Of a stretch of 55,163 bases of DNA, positions 15,532-24,989 are shown one piece after another. Source of the DNA: an uncultured Opitutales bacterium (GTDB lineage: Bacteria > Verrucomicrobiota > Verrucomicrobiia > Opitutales > Seribacteraceae); NCBI GenBank assembly GCA_938091675.1, contig CALKMX010000057.1:1-55163 (forward strand). The letters run 5' to 3'. A model generated the notes under the pieces. The model saw only the letters and a program-made list of their open reading frames with translations, was not told where the DNA came from and made no database searches. The first letter of the stretch is position 1. Every line of letters begins with the position of its first letter. The position numbers were made by a program, and so were the translations under genes.

Positions 15532-17304
15532 ATGAAAAATGTTTTTGTTTCTTCCTTTCGCTTTTATCTCACTTTCATTGCTATTCTTATAACCTTTTGT
15601 ACGCTGGGTGGGCGTCTCCTGCACTTGCAGGTTTGGCAATCAGATAAATACAGTGAACTTGCTGCGAATGCCCGAAAAAATTTCATTCAAGAGAGGGCGA
15701 GGAGAGGGGATATTGTGGATAGAAAGGGGAGCTTGCTGGCTACAACTAGATCCGTTGTAAATGTGGGTGTAGATCCTCACGCATATACTCAAAAAGATAT
15801 GGGTAAACTTAAGGATTTATCAGAGTTGCTAGATCTAGACCTAAAGTTTGTTTTAGAATCGGTTACCAGGAAATTTGGAACTACCTCCAAAGATGGCGAA
15901 AAACTTGTTCCAGTAAGGTGGGTGAAATTGAAAGAAGGGGTGGATGATAATACTTACAGGCAAATTAAAAAATTAAAAATTGAAGGAGTTTACGGGAACT
16001 ACAACCATTCAAGATTCTATCCAAATAATAATTTAGCTGCACATGTCTTAGGTTATGTAAACAAAGAGGGAAATCCCTGCATGGGTATCGAACTTATGGC
16101 GAATTATTATCTAAAGGGCCAGGATGGTTGGCGGGAGAGTGAAAAAGACGGCAGAAGAAAGGAAATGCCACAATTTAGGACGGTCGAGTTTTCATCGGCT
16201 GATGGTTTAAATGTTGAGCTATCAATTGATCGAGTTATTCAAGATGCAGTCGAACAGGAAATCAGTCATCTTGTGGATGAGTATGCCCCTCTTGGGGTAT
16301 CGGTAATTGTGAGCAATCCGGTTACAGGAGAAATTTTAGCTATGGCAAATGGGCCTACCTTTGACCCAAATCTCTACAACGAAGCACCGTTGGGAAATTT
16401 ACGAAACCGTACTCTGACTGACTTATATGAACCTGGATCTACCTTCAAAATAATACCGGTTGGAGGTGCGTTAAATGAAGGAATTATCCGGCCAGAAGAT
16501 ATAGTGGATTGTTCAATCTCAGACTATCAGGCTGGAAAAAAAACCTTGAGGTTACCCAGTGATCACCATCCACTCGGTAAAATAACACTGCACCAAGTTG
16601 TTCAAAAATCAAGCAACCGGGGAGCGGCTCAAATAGGACTCAAATTAGGAGCTGAAAGACTTTACAATTATTCTCAGGCATTTGGTTTTGGGCAAAAAAC
16701 AAATGTTGGTCTGGTAGGAGAGCGTTCTGGGGTTTTGCACAATCCGAACAATTGGGATGGGCTAACCATAACAAGGCTCCCCATGGGGCATGCAGTCTCA
16801 GTCACCCCGATGCAAGTGCATTGTTCCATGAGTGTAATTGCAAATGATGGGATAATGATGAAACCAACTCTTTTGCGCAGGGTCTATGATCAAACAGGAA
16901 AAACGGTGGTTCCTTTTAACCCCAGACCGATTCGTCGTGTAATTGATGAAGATGCAGCAAGCCAACTAAATGAAATGCTCGTGAGTGTTGTCGGGCATGA
17001 AGGAACCGCAAAAACTGCAATGATTGCTGGATTTGAAGTAGCTGGGAAAACAGGCACAACTCAAAAAATTATTGATGGTAAGTATTCGAGCAACCATCAT
17101 GTGGCATCTTTCTCAGGCTATTTCCCTGCCAAAAACCCGGTAGCGGTCATCACCGTGGTAGTGGATGAGCCAAAGATGAAAAAAGGAAGACTTGGATACG
17201 GGGGAAGTGTAGCGGGTCCAACCTTTCGTAAAATTGCGGGTCGTATAATCAGTTACTATGGAATTAAACCAAATCCAAAGGAATTGAGTTATGTCACCAA
17301 ATGA
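15532..17304 (+). CDS. ftsI: Septal peptidoglycan transpeptidase (PBP3)
   Basis: A 590-residue class B penicillin-binding protein. An N-terminal membrane anchor is followed by the pedestal domain (ARRGDIVDRKG start) and a transpeptidase domain with its three motifs: S303-x-x-K306 in GSTFKI, S360-S-N362 and K506-T-G508. FtsI crosslinks septal glycan strands made by FtsW. No C-terminal PASTA domain is present. Its stop overlaps the murE start as ATGA, so translation is coupled. Confidence 0.95.
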   Translation: MKNVFVSSFRFYLTFIAILITFCTLGGRLLHLQVWQSDKYSELAANARKNFIQERARRGDIVDRKGSLLATTRSVVNVGVDPHAYTQKDMGKLKDLSELLDLDLKFVLESVTRKFGTTSKDGEKLVPVRWVKLKEGVDDNTYRQIKKLKIEGVYGNYNHSRFYPNNNLAAHVLGYVNKEGNPCMGIELMANYYLKGQDGWRESEKDGRRKEMPQFRTVEFSSADGLNVELSIDRVIQDAVEQEISHLVDEYAPLGVSVIVSNPVTGEILAMANGPTFDPNLYNEAPLGNLRNRTLTDLYEPGSTFKIIPVGGALNEGIIRPEDIVDCSISDYQAGKKTLRLPSDHHPLGKITLHQVVQKSSNRGAAQIGLKLGAERLYNYSQAFGFGQKTNVGLVGERSGVLHNPNNWDGLTITRLPMGHAVSVTPMQVHCSMSVIANDGIMMKPTLLRRVYDQTGKTVVPFNPRPIRRVIDEDAASQLNEMLVSVVGHEGTAKTAMIAGFEVAGKTGTTQKIIDGKYSSNHHVASFSGYFPAKNPVAVITVVVDEPKMKKGRLGYGGSVAGPTFRKIAGRIISYYGIKPNPKELSYVTK

Positions 17305-18860
17305 TGGATGAAATTAAAGAAGTTATGAAAGATAACATTCAGGAAATGAGTAGCGTAGAACAAATCAAGTCTAGGGTGACTTCACCCCGCCTGTTGAATG
17401 AGGTTAAAGGGATAGAACCTCTTTCCAACAATGGACGAGCTAATCAAACGATCCAATCTGTTAGCTCAGATAGTAGACGCGTGGTTCCTGGATCAGCATT
17501 TTTTGCAATTCCAGGAAATCGTACAAATGGAGAATTATATTTACAGGAAGCATTAGATCGGGGGGCGAAGGTGGTTGTTTCCGAGTCATCAAATATAGAT
17601 GTGCCAACTGGTGTAACTAAAATTAAAGTGGATAATGCTCGCAAAGCATTAGCCCGCTTTTCAAAACATTTTTATAATTCTCCCGATGAGGCGATGTCCT
17701 TAATTGGCATTACGGGTACCAACGGCAAAACAACAGTCAGCTCTCTGACTAGGCATTTACTTGAGGAGCAGGGTAGGCCCGTGGGACTAATTGGGACAGT
17801 TCAGTACAACTTGGGCGATCGGGATGTGCCTTCTTTTAAAACAACACCTGAGGCATCAGATATCTATCCAATGTTAAAGAGTATGCTCGCAGCTGGGTGC
17901 AGAAGTGCGGTGATGGAAGTCAGTTCACACGGCATTCATCAGCATCGCGTGAATGGAATTAACCTGGAAATCGCAGCCTTCATGAACCTAACCCGTGATC
18001 ATTTGGATTATCATGGGAGTATGGAGGAGTACTACAGGGAAAAAAGGAAGCTGTTTAATGGAACTAATGGGCCATTACCAAAAGTAGCAGTCATTAATGG
18101 TGATTGTCCGTATGGGCAGAGGTTAATGCAGGAACTGCCGCCTCAAGTACAGATCTTGACTTTTGGTTTTAATGAAAATTGCCAATTCCGTGCAAAAAGT
18201 CTCACTTTGGATTCTGAAGGGTCAAAATTTGTTTTGGAGAGTCCGTCAGGAAGCACAGTAGTTGTAAGTCCATTGATCGGAAGGTACAATGTTTCCAATG
18301 TTCTTGCCGCATTTGCGATTATTCATGCCATGCGAGAGGATGTTTCCAAAGCTGTTCAAAAGCTGAAAAAATTTCAGGGAGTAAGTGGTAGGATGGAAAC
18401 CATTGACAAAGGCCAGCCCTACCGAGTGGTGGTTGATTATGCCCATACACCGGATGCTTTGCTCAATGCACTCGAAATGCTTAAAGAATGTACCAAAGGT
18501 AAAGTAAGGGTGGTATTTGGATGTGGTGGAGATAGGGATAAAGGGAAGCGGTTAGAAATGACCAGGGTAGCCTGTGCCGCAGCAGATCAGATATGGGCGA
18601 CTTCTGATAATCCCAGAACTGAAAGCATTGATTCAATTTTTGCTGATATGAAAAAAGGGGTTTGCAAGGGTTCTGAAGTTTATTTTGTGGAAGATCGCAG
18701 GCGGGCAATTGACTTGGCATTGGAAGCAGCAGACGAAGATGACTGTGTTTTAATTGCAGGCAAAGGACACGAAACTTATCAGGAAATTCAGTATACAGCT
18801 ATACCATTCGATGATCGTGCAGTCGCTGCCGATTTGTTGGTCGCAAAACTTTACGGATAA
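17301..18860 (+). CDS. murE: UDP-MurNAc-tripeptide ligase (meso-DAP type)
   Basis: MurE adds the third residue of the stem peptide in the cytosol. The P-loop is GITGTNGKTT (136-145). The substrate motif is DNPR (436-439), which marks meso-diaminopimelate rather than lysine enzymes, so the peptidoglycan should be of DAP type. The protein has 519 residues and an acidic N-terminal extension of roughly 25 residues before the usual start; ATG 17304 is an alternative. It overlaps ftsI by four bases and ends three bases before murF. Confidence 0.95.
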   Translation: MMDEIKEVMKDNIQEMSSVEQIKSRVTSPRLLNEVKGIEPLSNNGRANQTIQSVSSDSRRVVPGSAFFAIPGNRTNGELYLQEALDRGAKVVVSESSNIDVPTGVTKIKVDNARKALARFSKHFYNSPDEAMSLIGITGTNGKTTVSSLTRHLLEEQGRPVGLIGTVQYNLGDRDVPSFKTTPEASDIYPMLKSMLAAGCRSAVMEVSSHGIHQHRVNGINLEIAAFMNLTRDHLDYHGSMEEYYREKRKLFNGTNGPLPKVAVINGDCPYGQRLMQELPPQVQILTFGFNENCQFRAKSLTLDSEGSKFVLESPSGSTVVVSPLIGRYNVSNVLAAFAIIHAMREDVSKAVQKLKKFQGVSGRMETIDKGQPYRVVVDYAHTPDALLNALEMLKECTKGKVRVVFGCGGDRDKGKRLEMTRVACAAADQIWATSDNPRTESIDSIFADMKKGVCKGSEVYFVEDRRRAIDLALEAADEDDCVLIAGKGHETYQEIQYTAIPFDDRAVAADLLVAKLYG

Positions 18861-18863
18861 TTC

Positions 18864-20276
18864 ATGCCTGATTTTGATCCATCGAATTTAAGCAACTGGA
18901 CTGGTGGTGAGTGGACAAGTCTGCCTGAATTTTGTTGTAATGGTTTTTCGATAGATTCTAGGAAACCGTGTAAGAACTCTTTATTTGTAGCCTTGAAGGC
19001 CGAAAGAGATGGTCATGATTTTTTAACGCAGGCAATTTCTTCAGGGGCGATTGGAGGTATTGTGGATCACCAGGTAACCAGTGCCGACTGCCCACAATTA
19101 ATTGTTAAGAATCCTCTGCTTGCGTTTCAAGAAATTGCGAGGAATCATCGAAAATCCTTTACTGGTAAGGTGATTGGAGTAACCGGAAGTTGTGGAAAAA
19201 CAACAACCAAAGAGATTTTAAATACTCTTTTATCAAAATCTTATTGTACGGAAGGAAACCTAAACAATCACATAGGGGTGCCCTTAACTTTATCCAAGAT
19301 ATCATCTGAGAAGCATGATTATGCAGTAATTGAGGCGGGTATAAATCAGACAGATGAAATGGATAAATTAGCCGAAATGATCGACCCTGACATTTGCCTA
19401 ATTACTTCTATTGCCCCTTCCCATTTGGATGGGCTAGGTACAATTGATACTGTGGCCAGAGAGAAAAGTAAGCTTTGGCTCAATGGGAAAGAATCTACCG
19501 TTGCTGTTTTTCCAGAAGAATTATTGCAATTCGATTCCTTTGCTCAAGCGATAGATGAAAGGCCCTGCATTACCATAAGAGAAGGGGCATGCCGGAACAG
19601 TGACATTCCTCTAAACCAAGTATTTTATAAGCTTTCGACTGAAACAAACGAGCGTGGGTACTCAAAAACATTGCAAATCAATCGTTTTGGGTGCCCACCT
19701 CTTTTTATATCTATCCCTCATGTTTCTGCGGGAAATATTAGAAATATGGTACTTGCATGCGTTGCAGCTTGGAAGTTGGGGGTCACTGATCAACAAATTT
19801 TCGATCGCCTACCCCAATATAGGCCCACTGGTCTACGAGGTTCCTGCCTCGTAGGCCAGGGATCGTCTTATGTGCTGGATTGTTATAACGCCAACCCAGC
19901 TTCGATGCTGGACTCAATCGAGTTCTTATATGAAAAATTTATGAATCAGTCCAAGCTCCTAATATTAGGTGGAATGAATGAACTGGGTACTGACAGCAAA
20001 AAATTACATTACGAAACTGGCAGGTCAATCAACCTCGGTTCTTCGGATCAAGTTATTTTGATTGGAGAACACACTCTTGAACTGGCAAATGGCCTAATGG
20101 AAAATGGAGCTACCGCAAAACAGATATCCATCATCAGTAATCTCGAAAATGCGAAACCAATTATAAATGAATTTACTGGAGTGGTTTTGCTCAAAGGAAG
20201 TCGATCATACCAACTTGAAAGATTAATTCCAACTTGGGCAGAAGCTGAAATTGAACCGTTGAGGATCGCATGCTGA
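18864..20276 (+). CDS. murF: UDP-MurNAc-tripeptide-D-Ala-D-Ala ligase
   Basis: MurF joins D-Ala-D-Ala to the tripeptide, completing the cytosolic precursor. The P-loop is GVTGSCGKTTT (105-115), the LNNHIGVPLTL motif follows, and the C-terminal domain has DCYNANPASM with the conserved YNANP. At 470 residues it is of normal size. The coding sequence contains a near-perfect 13-bp stem-loop at 19828-19859, in the segment just before DCYNANP. It overlaps mraY by seven bases. Confidence 0.94.
   Translation: MPDFDPSNLSNWTGGEWTSLPEFCCNGFSIDSRKPCKNSLFVALKAERDGHDFLTQAISSGAIGGIVDHQVTSADCPQLIVKNPLLAFQEIARNHRKSFTGKVIGVTGSCGKTTTKEILNTLLSKSYCTEGNLNNHIGVPLTLSKISSEKHDYAVIEAGINQTDEMDKLAEMIDPDICLITSIAPSHLDGLGTIDTVAREKSKLWLNGKESTVAVFPEELLQFDSFAQAIDERPCITIREGACRNSDIPLNQVFYKLSTETNERGYSKTLQINRFGCPPLFISIPHVSAGNIRNMVLACVAAWKLGVTDQQIFDRLPQYRPTGLRGSCLVGQGSSYVLDCYNANPASMLDSIEFLYEKFMNQSKLLILGGMNELGTDSKKLHYETGRSINLGSSDQVILIGEHTLELANGLMENGATAKQISIISNLENAKPIINEFTGVVLLKGSRSYQLERLIPTWAEAEIEPLRIAC
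19828..19859 (+). other. 13-bp stem-loop inside murF
   Basis: CTGGTCTACGAGG (19828-19840) can pair with CCTCGTAGGCCAG (19847-19859) over 13 bp, with a single G-U pair and a six-base loop TTCCTG. No T-run follows, so it is not a terminator. It encodes a Gly-rich turn (GLRGSCLVGQG). Confidence 0.7.
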
Positions 20277-21415
20277 GCTGGTTACAATTTTGGGAGGATT
20301 TATGGGGTCCACTCCGACTATTTCAATATATTTCGGTTCGGGCATTGGGTGCCGGGATTACTGCATTAATTCTAGGCTTTTGGATTGGGCCTACATTAAT
20401 TACTTTACTCAAAAAAATTGGTGCTAAACAGGCATTCAGGGATAAGGATGAAGTCGGAAAATTAGCTGATTTGCACCTTGGGAAGTCCCATACACCAACC
20501 ATGGGCGGGATCCTGATTTTTTGTTCAGTTTTTTTAAGTGCTATTTTATGGGCAGAACCAAATGTTTATGTTTTCACATCCCTGATAACCTACGGATTGC
20601 TTACCGCCGTGGGCTTTGCAGATGATTATCTGAAGGTATCGAAGAAAAACAGCAAAGGGTTACCGGGTAGGTACAAGTTACTCGGACAATTGGCTGTGAC
20701 CGGAGTAGCCTTATTCATTTTACTTGGCCCATTAGCGAATTTTTTAAATGGAGCAGGGCAGGAAAATCTTGGGAGTAATGAGAAAATGAGAGAGTTTTGG
20801 ATGCCCTTTATCAGTTACACTGATCTTAGTAGCGTGCCTGTTCTCTCTTTGGGGATGTTATCTTTATTATATCTGATTACTCTCACTGGAACAAGTAATG
20901 CGATTAATTTAACTGATGGTCTAGATGGCTTAGCAATTGGCTGTACGGTAACCGTTGCCTTGACCTATGCGATTATGGCCTATGCATCAGGAAATTATCT
21001 AATCGCTGATTACTTAAAAATTAGCTGGGTGCCCGGGTCGGGCGAACTTGCTATTGTTTGTGTTGCCTTACTGGGGGGAAGTCTGGCGTTTCTATGGTAC
21101 AATGCGCACCCTGCTGAAGTTTTCATGGGTGATACAGGCTCGTTGGCCATTGGGGGCTTGATTGGTGTAATCGCATTGATGATCCATCAACCCCTTACCT
21201 TAATCATTGTCGGCGGAATCTTTGTTATGGAAGCAGCCTCAGTAATTCTCCAGGTGGCCTCTTTTAAAACGAGAGGGAAAAGAATTTTCCTGATGTCTCC
21301 AATTCATCATCACTTTGAATTGAAAGGGTGGAAAGAAACAAAGGTGGTGATACGGTTTTGGATTTTGTCGCTGCTTTTCGCACTCATCGGACTGGCAACT
21401 CTCAAACTTCGCTGA
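20270..21415 (+). CDS. mraY: Phospho-MurNAc-pentapeptide transferase
   Basis: MraY loads the pentapeptide precursor onto undecaprenyl phosphate, making lipid I at the inner membrane. The 381-residue protein has about ten membrane helices and the family motifs: KSHTPTMGG, GFADDYLKV with the Asp pair, NAINLTDGLDGLA, the NAHPAEVFMGDTGSLA metal-binding loop and the MSPIHHHFELKGW block. It starts within the end of murF (seven-base overlap) and its stop shares one base with the murD ATG (TGATG). Confidence 0.96.
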   Translation: MLSWLQFWEDLWGPLRLFQYISVRALGAGITALILGFWIGPTLITLLKKIGAKQAFRDKDEVGKLADLHLGKSHTPTMGGILIFCSVFLSAILWAEPNVYVFTSLITYGLLTAVGFADDYLKVSKKNSKGLPGRYKLLGQLAVTGVALFILLGPLANFLNGAGQENLGSNEKMREFWMPFISYTDLSSVPVLSLGMLSLLYLITLTGTSNAINLTDGLDGLAIGCTVTVALTYAIMAYASGNYLIADYLKISWVPGSGELAIVCVALLGGSLAFLWYNAHPAEVFMGDTGSLAIGGLIGVIALMIHQPLTLIIVGGIFVMEAASVILQVASFKTRGKRIFLMSPIHHHFELKGWKETKVVIRFWILSLLFALIGLATLKLR

Positions 21416-22731
21416 TGAAAACCAATCGTTTGCAAAGTATTTTTAAATGTGTTGATGCACCCGTGGCAATTTTGGGTAGTGGTATGAGTGGGCAAGCTGC
21501 TCAAAAACTTTTGTCTGCTAAAGGCAGAGTGAGTGAGTTTTTTGATGAGAAACATCGCCTTTTTGAAAGTTTGGATGCCGCAAAATGTTCTTTTGTAGTA
21601 GTTAGCCCTGGTTTTAGACCCAGTCATGAGTGGGTAAAGCTTGCTTTAAATGCGGGTAAAGAAGTGATTTCAGAAGTTGATTTAGGTTTAGTTTATTCAA
21701 AGCACACAGAACTTGTTTCAATTACCGGAACTAATGGGAAGACCTCTCTGGCAAGTATACTGGACCATGTTGCTAGCAGACTTGACATACCTTGCACGGT
21801 TCTTGGAAATATAGGGAAACCCATATCTGCAGAAGTTGCCGAGGAATCTTTGTCCGGAAAAATCGTATTTCTAGAGACCAGTTCTTTTCAGGCAATAACT
21901 TCTAATTACCTAAAACCTGATTCACTGCTATGGACAAATTTTTCTCAAGACCATCTCGACTATCATGGGACTGAAAAAGATTACTATTTGGCAAAATTCC
22001 GACTGGTATCCAATTGTAAGAACATGGATGAGGTCTTTCTTGGTCGTTCGGTATTATCTCAAGCAAAGAAATTCGGTCTAGATACAAATCCCCAATGGCA
22101 AATCATTGATCCACTCTCGGTCAATGAATTGCCTGCCCGCATTAGTTCCTTTCATAAGAGTGTGCCTCAAAGGGAAAATTTGGCATTTGCTTTGCGCTGG
22201 TTTAAACGAAAAGGATATTGTGAGAATCAATTTTTCGATGCCTTGGGTGATTATCGCCCATATCCACATCGTTTATTCAAAGTAAATGAGATTAACGATA
22301 TATCTTTCTGGAATGATTCCAAGTCAACCAACCTAGGTTCAACCCTGGCTGCTTGTGAATCGTTTTCCAAAAAAGTAATCTGGATCGGTGGGGGGAAAAA
22401 CAAAGGGCAGGAAATAAAAAAGTTTGCCACTGCGTTATTCCCATATCTGCAAGGCGCATTTCTAATAGGAGAGACTGCTGATGAACTATCGAAGCATCTG
22501 ACTGAAAGGAATATTAAAACAACAATTTGCAGAAACCTCAAAAGTGCGGTCGCAGTAGCCTTTGAATTCGCCAAAAAACATACCGATATTTTATTTAGCC
22601 CGGGATTTGCGAGCTTTGATATGTTTTCAAATTACAGCGACCGGGGAAATTCATTTGAATCTCTCGTTTTCGATTTGAAGAGTGCCTGTCAAGTCTCTAC
22701 GAAAATAAATGTGAAATCATTTGCAAGCTAG
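21415..22731 (+). CDS. murD: UDP-MurNAc-L-Ala D-Glu ligase
   Basis: MurD adds D-glutamate to UDP-MurNAc-L-Ala. The P-loop is SITGTNGKT (about 103-111), followed by the ETSSFQ and NFSQDHLDYHGT motifs, and WNDSKSTNLGSTLAAC in the C-terminal domain. The start at 21415 (MKTNRLQSIF...) overlaps the mraY stop as TGATG and gives 438 residues, the normal length; the upstream in-frame start at 21328 lies inside mraY and is rejected. The LysM gene follows after 12 bases. Confidence 0.94.
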   Translation: MKTNRLQSIFKCVDAPVAILGSGMSGQAAQKLLSAKGRVSEFFDEKHRLFESLDAAKCSFVVVSPGFRPSHEWVKLALNAGKEVISEVDLGLVYSKHTELVSITGTNGKTSLASILDHVASRLDIPCTVLGNIGKPISAEVAEESLSGKIVFLETSSFQAITSNYLKPDSLLWTNFSQDHLDYHGTEKDYYLAKFRLVSNCKNMDEVFLGRSVLSQAKKFGLDTNPQWQIIDPLSVNELPARISSFHKSVPQRENLAFALRWFKRKGYCENQFFDALGDYRPYPHRLFKVNEINDISFWNDSKSTNLGSTLAACESFSKKVIWIGGGKNKGQEIKKFATALFPYLQGAFLIGETADELSKHLTERNIKTTICRNLKSAVAVAFEFAKKHTDILFSPGFASFDMFSNYSDRGNSFESLVFDLKSACQVSTKINVKSFAS

Positions 22732-22743
22732 CCAATAAGAAAA

Positions 22744-23820
22744 ATGAAACTATCCAAAGTATTCGGTATTGTTCTATCACTCCATGTGGGTGTTATATTA
22801 TTAGTAATGTTCCAACCAAGTTGCCAGACAACTGGTGGGAATGCACGGGGGCCGGAAGGGGAGGCGAATTCCTCAATCGATGAAACATCCGTGCAATCTT
22901 TTAACCAAGCGGTTGAAGTTTCAAATACAAACACCAATGAAAAGATTTCGGGAGGCAATCAGCCAGACCAACTTGCTGCACCCAAGAGACCTAAACCAGG
23001 CGAGCTGATCATACCGAGTGAGCCTAGAGGGTCCACGGATTCCAAACCTTCGATTCTTGTGCCAACTGAAACGAGTAACCGAGTGATTGATCTTAGACCA
23101 TCTGACCTTTCCATCTATAAGGTAGTAAGAGGTGACACACTTTGGGGCATTGCTCGAAAGAATGGAGTTTCTCTCGCAAGTTTACTTAATGCTAATCCAA
23201 ACCTCGATAAGAGTGGTCGTCTCTCTATAGACCAGGAAATCATGATTCCTGCCACATCAGGTACAAACTCTGTAACTTCATCAGGGCCAATCGTAAATGA
23301 TGCTCCTGTTCTTTCTCTTAGTGGTAACTCCTACAGGGTTGAAGCGGGCGATACCCTGTCGCGCATTGCTCAAAAGTTTAATGTCAGGCTTTCGGAATTG
23401 CTCAAAGCCAATGATATGTCCATGTCTTCGATTATTAGACCTGGGCAAACCCTGTCTATCCCCTCGGAATTAAATAACCGTGATGTGGGAAGTTCTCCAT
23501 CCACTCAGGTTACCAACAGAGTCGTTCCCCCCGGAGCAAGCACGCATATTGTCAAAAAGGGTGAAAACTTATCGCGTATATCTTCAATCTATGGAGTGTC
23601 CGTTTCCCAAATTATGGAATGGAACGGATTGTCCAACCCTAGTTTAATTCGTGCTGGTCAACCGTTGATAGTTTCCCAGGGAGTCAGCGAAACTCCTAGT
23701 CAGTCTTCCCCTATTGTTAAGGATAATGCCGATGCACTTCCTGCTAACGAGGGTGGTACATTGCAGGACTTTTTTAACGAGTCATCTACAGAAGATAGAC
23801 CAATAATTGATGCTCCTTAA
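22744..23820 (+). CDS. Membrane or exported protein with three LysM domains
   Basis: A 358-residue protein. An N-terminal hydrophobic helix (about 5-24) is followed by a Cys in QPSCQTTGG, a poor lipobox, so it may be a signal anchor rather than a lipoprotein. After a low-complexity linker there are three LysM units at about 123-168, 197-240 and 268-312, each with the GDTLxxIAxxxxVxLxxLLxxN pattern. They should bind peptidoglycan. No catalytic amidase, peptidase or lytic transglycosylase domain follows. Its place between murD and ftsW suggests a role at the septum. Confidence 0.85.
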   Translation: MKLSKVFGIVLSLHVGVILLVMFQPSCQTTGGNARGPEGEANSSIDETSVQSFNQAVEVSNTNTNEKISGGNQPDQLAAPKRPKPGELIIPSEPRGSTDSKPSILVPTETSNRVIDLRPSDLSIYKVVRGDTLWGIARKNGVSLASLLNANPNLDKSGRLSIDQEIMIPATSGTNSVTSSGPIVNDAPVLSLSGNSYRVEAGDTLSRIAQKFNVRLSELLKANDMSMSSIIRPGQTLSIPSELNNRDVGSSPSTQVTNRVVPPGASTHIVKKGENLSRISSIYGVSVSQIMEWNGLSNPSLIRAGQPLIVSQGVSETPSQSSPIVKDNADALPANEGGTLQDFFNESSTEDRPIIDAP

Positions 23821-23832
23821 GGAGGTTTTACC

Positions 23833-23859
23833 ATGGTGTGTGGTGGGAAAGGAAGGTAG
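23833..23859 (+). other. Eight-codon mini-ORF before ftsW
   Basis: ATG 23833 stands eight bases after the strongest Shine-Dalgarno of the cluster (AAGGAGG) and opens the peptide MVCGGKGR, ending in TAG at 23857-23859. The stop is two bases before the TTG at 23862 that can start ftsW in another frame. This could be a coupling leader or a chance result. Confidence 0.35.
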
Positions 23860-24989
23860 GATTGGCAGATACAGGAGCACTAAGTAGGACTACAAACTGG
23901 GTGACGGCCTACTTGGTCGTTGCTTCGATTGGATTGACCATGGTTGGACTCGTCATGCTCTTTAGTGCCGGGGCAGTTCGGGGCGCACAGGATTTGCTTT
24001 TTAAGCAGATCGTTTGGGTGCTCATATCCTTTTCAGCATGTTGGTACGCATCCGTCGTAAACTTAGATTGGTTGAAGAACAGGTCCGTGCTTATCTTTGC
24101 CATTTGCATAGTTGGTCTGTTGTTGACCTTAATACCAGGGGTTGGAGTTAAGGTAAACGGAGCACAGCGTTGGATTGGTCTTGGGTCTTTAAGGATTCAG
24201 CCCTCCGAGTTTGCCAAAATTGGAATGGTACTCATGCTCGCAAAATATTTTGCTGATGAGCAGCGAGAGATAGGAAGATTGGTTAAGGGCTTTGTGATCC
24301 CATCACTCTTTATAAGTGGCATTTGTGGTTTAATCCTACTACAGCCAGATTTTGGGACATGTTTCTTATGCGGAACGGTGGGAGCGATCCTAATGTTTCA
24401 GGCTGGTGTCGGATTAAAGTGGCTATTGCCCGTGGCTGGACTTGCTGTCTCTGCCTTTTCTGTTTTGGTCTATTTCGATCCTGTTCGTATCAGGAGAGTG
24501 ACATCCTTTCTAGATGTCGAAGCAAATTCGAATGACAGTGCATATCAGTTATGGCAGGGTATGCTGGCTTTTGGCGTAGGTGGGGCAGAGGGGGTTGGGC
24601 TGGGAATGGGGCGCCAGCAAATGTATTTTTTGCCGGAATCACACACTGATTTTATTTTTCCTGTAATTGGGGAGGAACTCGGTTTATTTGCCACTGTAAG
24701 TATTCTCATAGTTTTTATGTTTATGTTTTTTTCGGTCGGTATTAAAATCCGGCATGTTTCTAGGATGAATGAATATCTCCTAGCGATGGGGTCCCTCCTT
24801 TTTGTTGTCCTTCAGGCGATAATCAATATGGGAGTGGTAACAGGCTGCCTGCCAACCAAGGGGATGTCACTGCCTTTTATTAGTTATGGTGGGTCCAATC
24901 TGGTCGTAACTTTTATTTTTGTGGGGCTTGTTATTAATGTAATGAGGAGGAAGGAAAGCCCGTCACCGATACAGGCAAGGGAGTTATGA
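23838..24989 (+). CDS. ftsW: Septal peptidoglycan glycosyltransferase (SEDS)
   Basis: FtsW polymerises lipid II at the septum together with FtsI. The protein has about ten membrane helices and the family motifs: KVNGAQRWIGLGSLRIQPSEFAKIGMVL, LLQPDFGT, the ESHTDFIFPVIGEELG loop and the C-terminal GMSLPFISYGGSNL. The start is uncertain: GTG 23838 gives 383 residues but is 12 bases from a strong AAGGAGG at 23818-23825. An ATG at 23833 with ideal spacing opens a different frame that stops after eight codons. TTG 23862, after AGGAAGG, is another option. It overlaps murG as ATGA. Confidence 0.93.
   Translation: MWWERKVGLADTGALSRTTNWVTAYLVVASIGLTMVGLVMLFSAGAVRGAQDLLFKQIVWVLISFSACWYASVVNLDWLKNRSVLIFAICIVGLLLTLIPGVGVKVNGAQRWIGLGSLRIQPSEFAKIGMVLMLAKYFADEQREIGRLVKGFVIPSLFISGICGLILLQPDFGTCFLCGTVGAILMFQAGVGLKWLLPVAGLAVSAFSVLVYFDPVRIRRVTSFLDVEANSNDSAYQLWQGMLAFGVGGAEGVGLGMGRQQMYFLPESHTDFIFPVIGEELGLFATVSILIVFMFMFFSVGIKIRHVSRMNEYLLAMGSLLFVVLQAIINMGVVTGCLPTKGMSLPFISYGGSNLVVTFIFVGLVINVMRRKESPSPIQAREL

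Noticed and set aside
21328-21414. Longer murD start inside mraY
   Set aside because: It would overlap mraY by 88 bases; ATG 21415 shares its first base with the mraY stop and fits MurD N-termini.
23833-24989. ftsW as a frameshifted pseudogene
   Set aside because: The ftsW frame from 23838 is intact with all family motifs; only the start signal is ambiguous.
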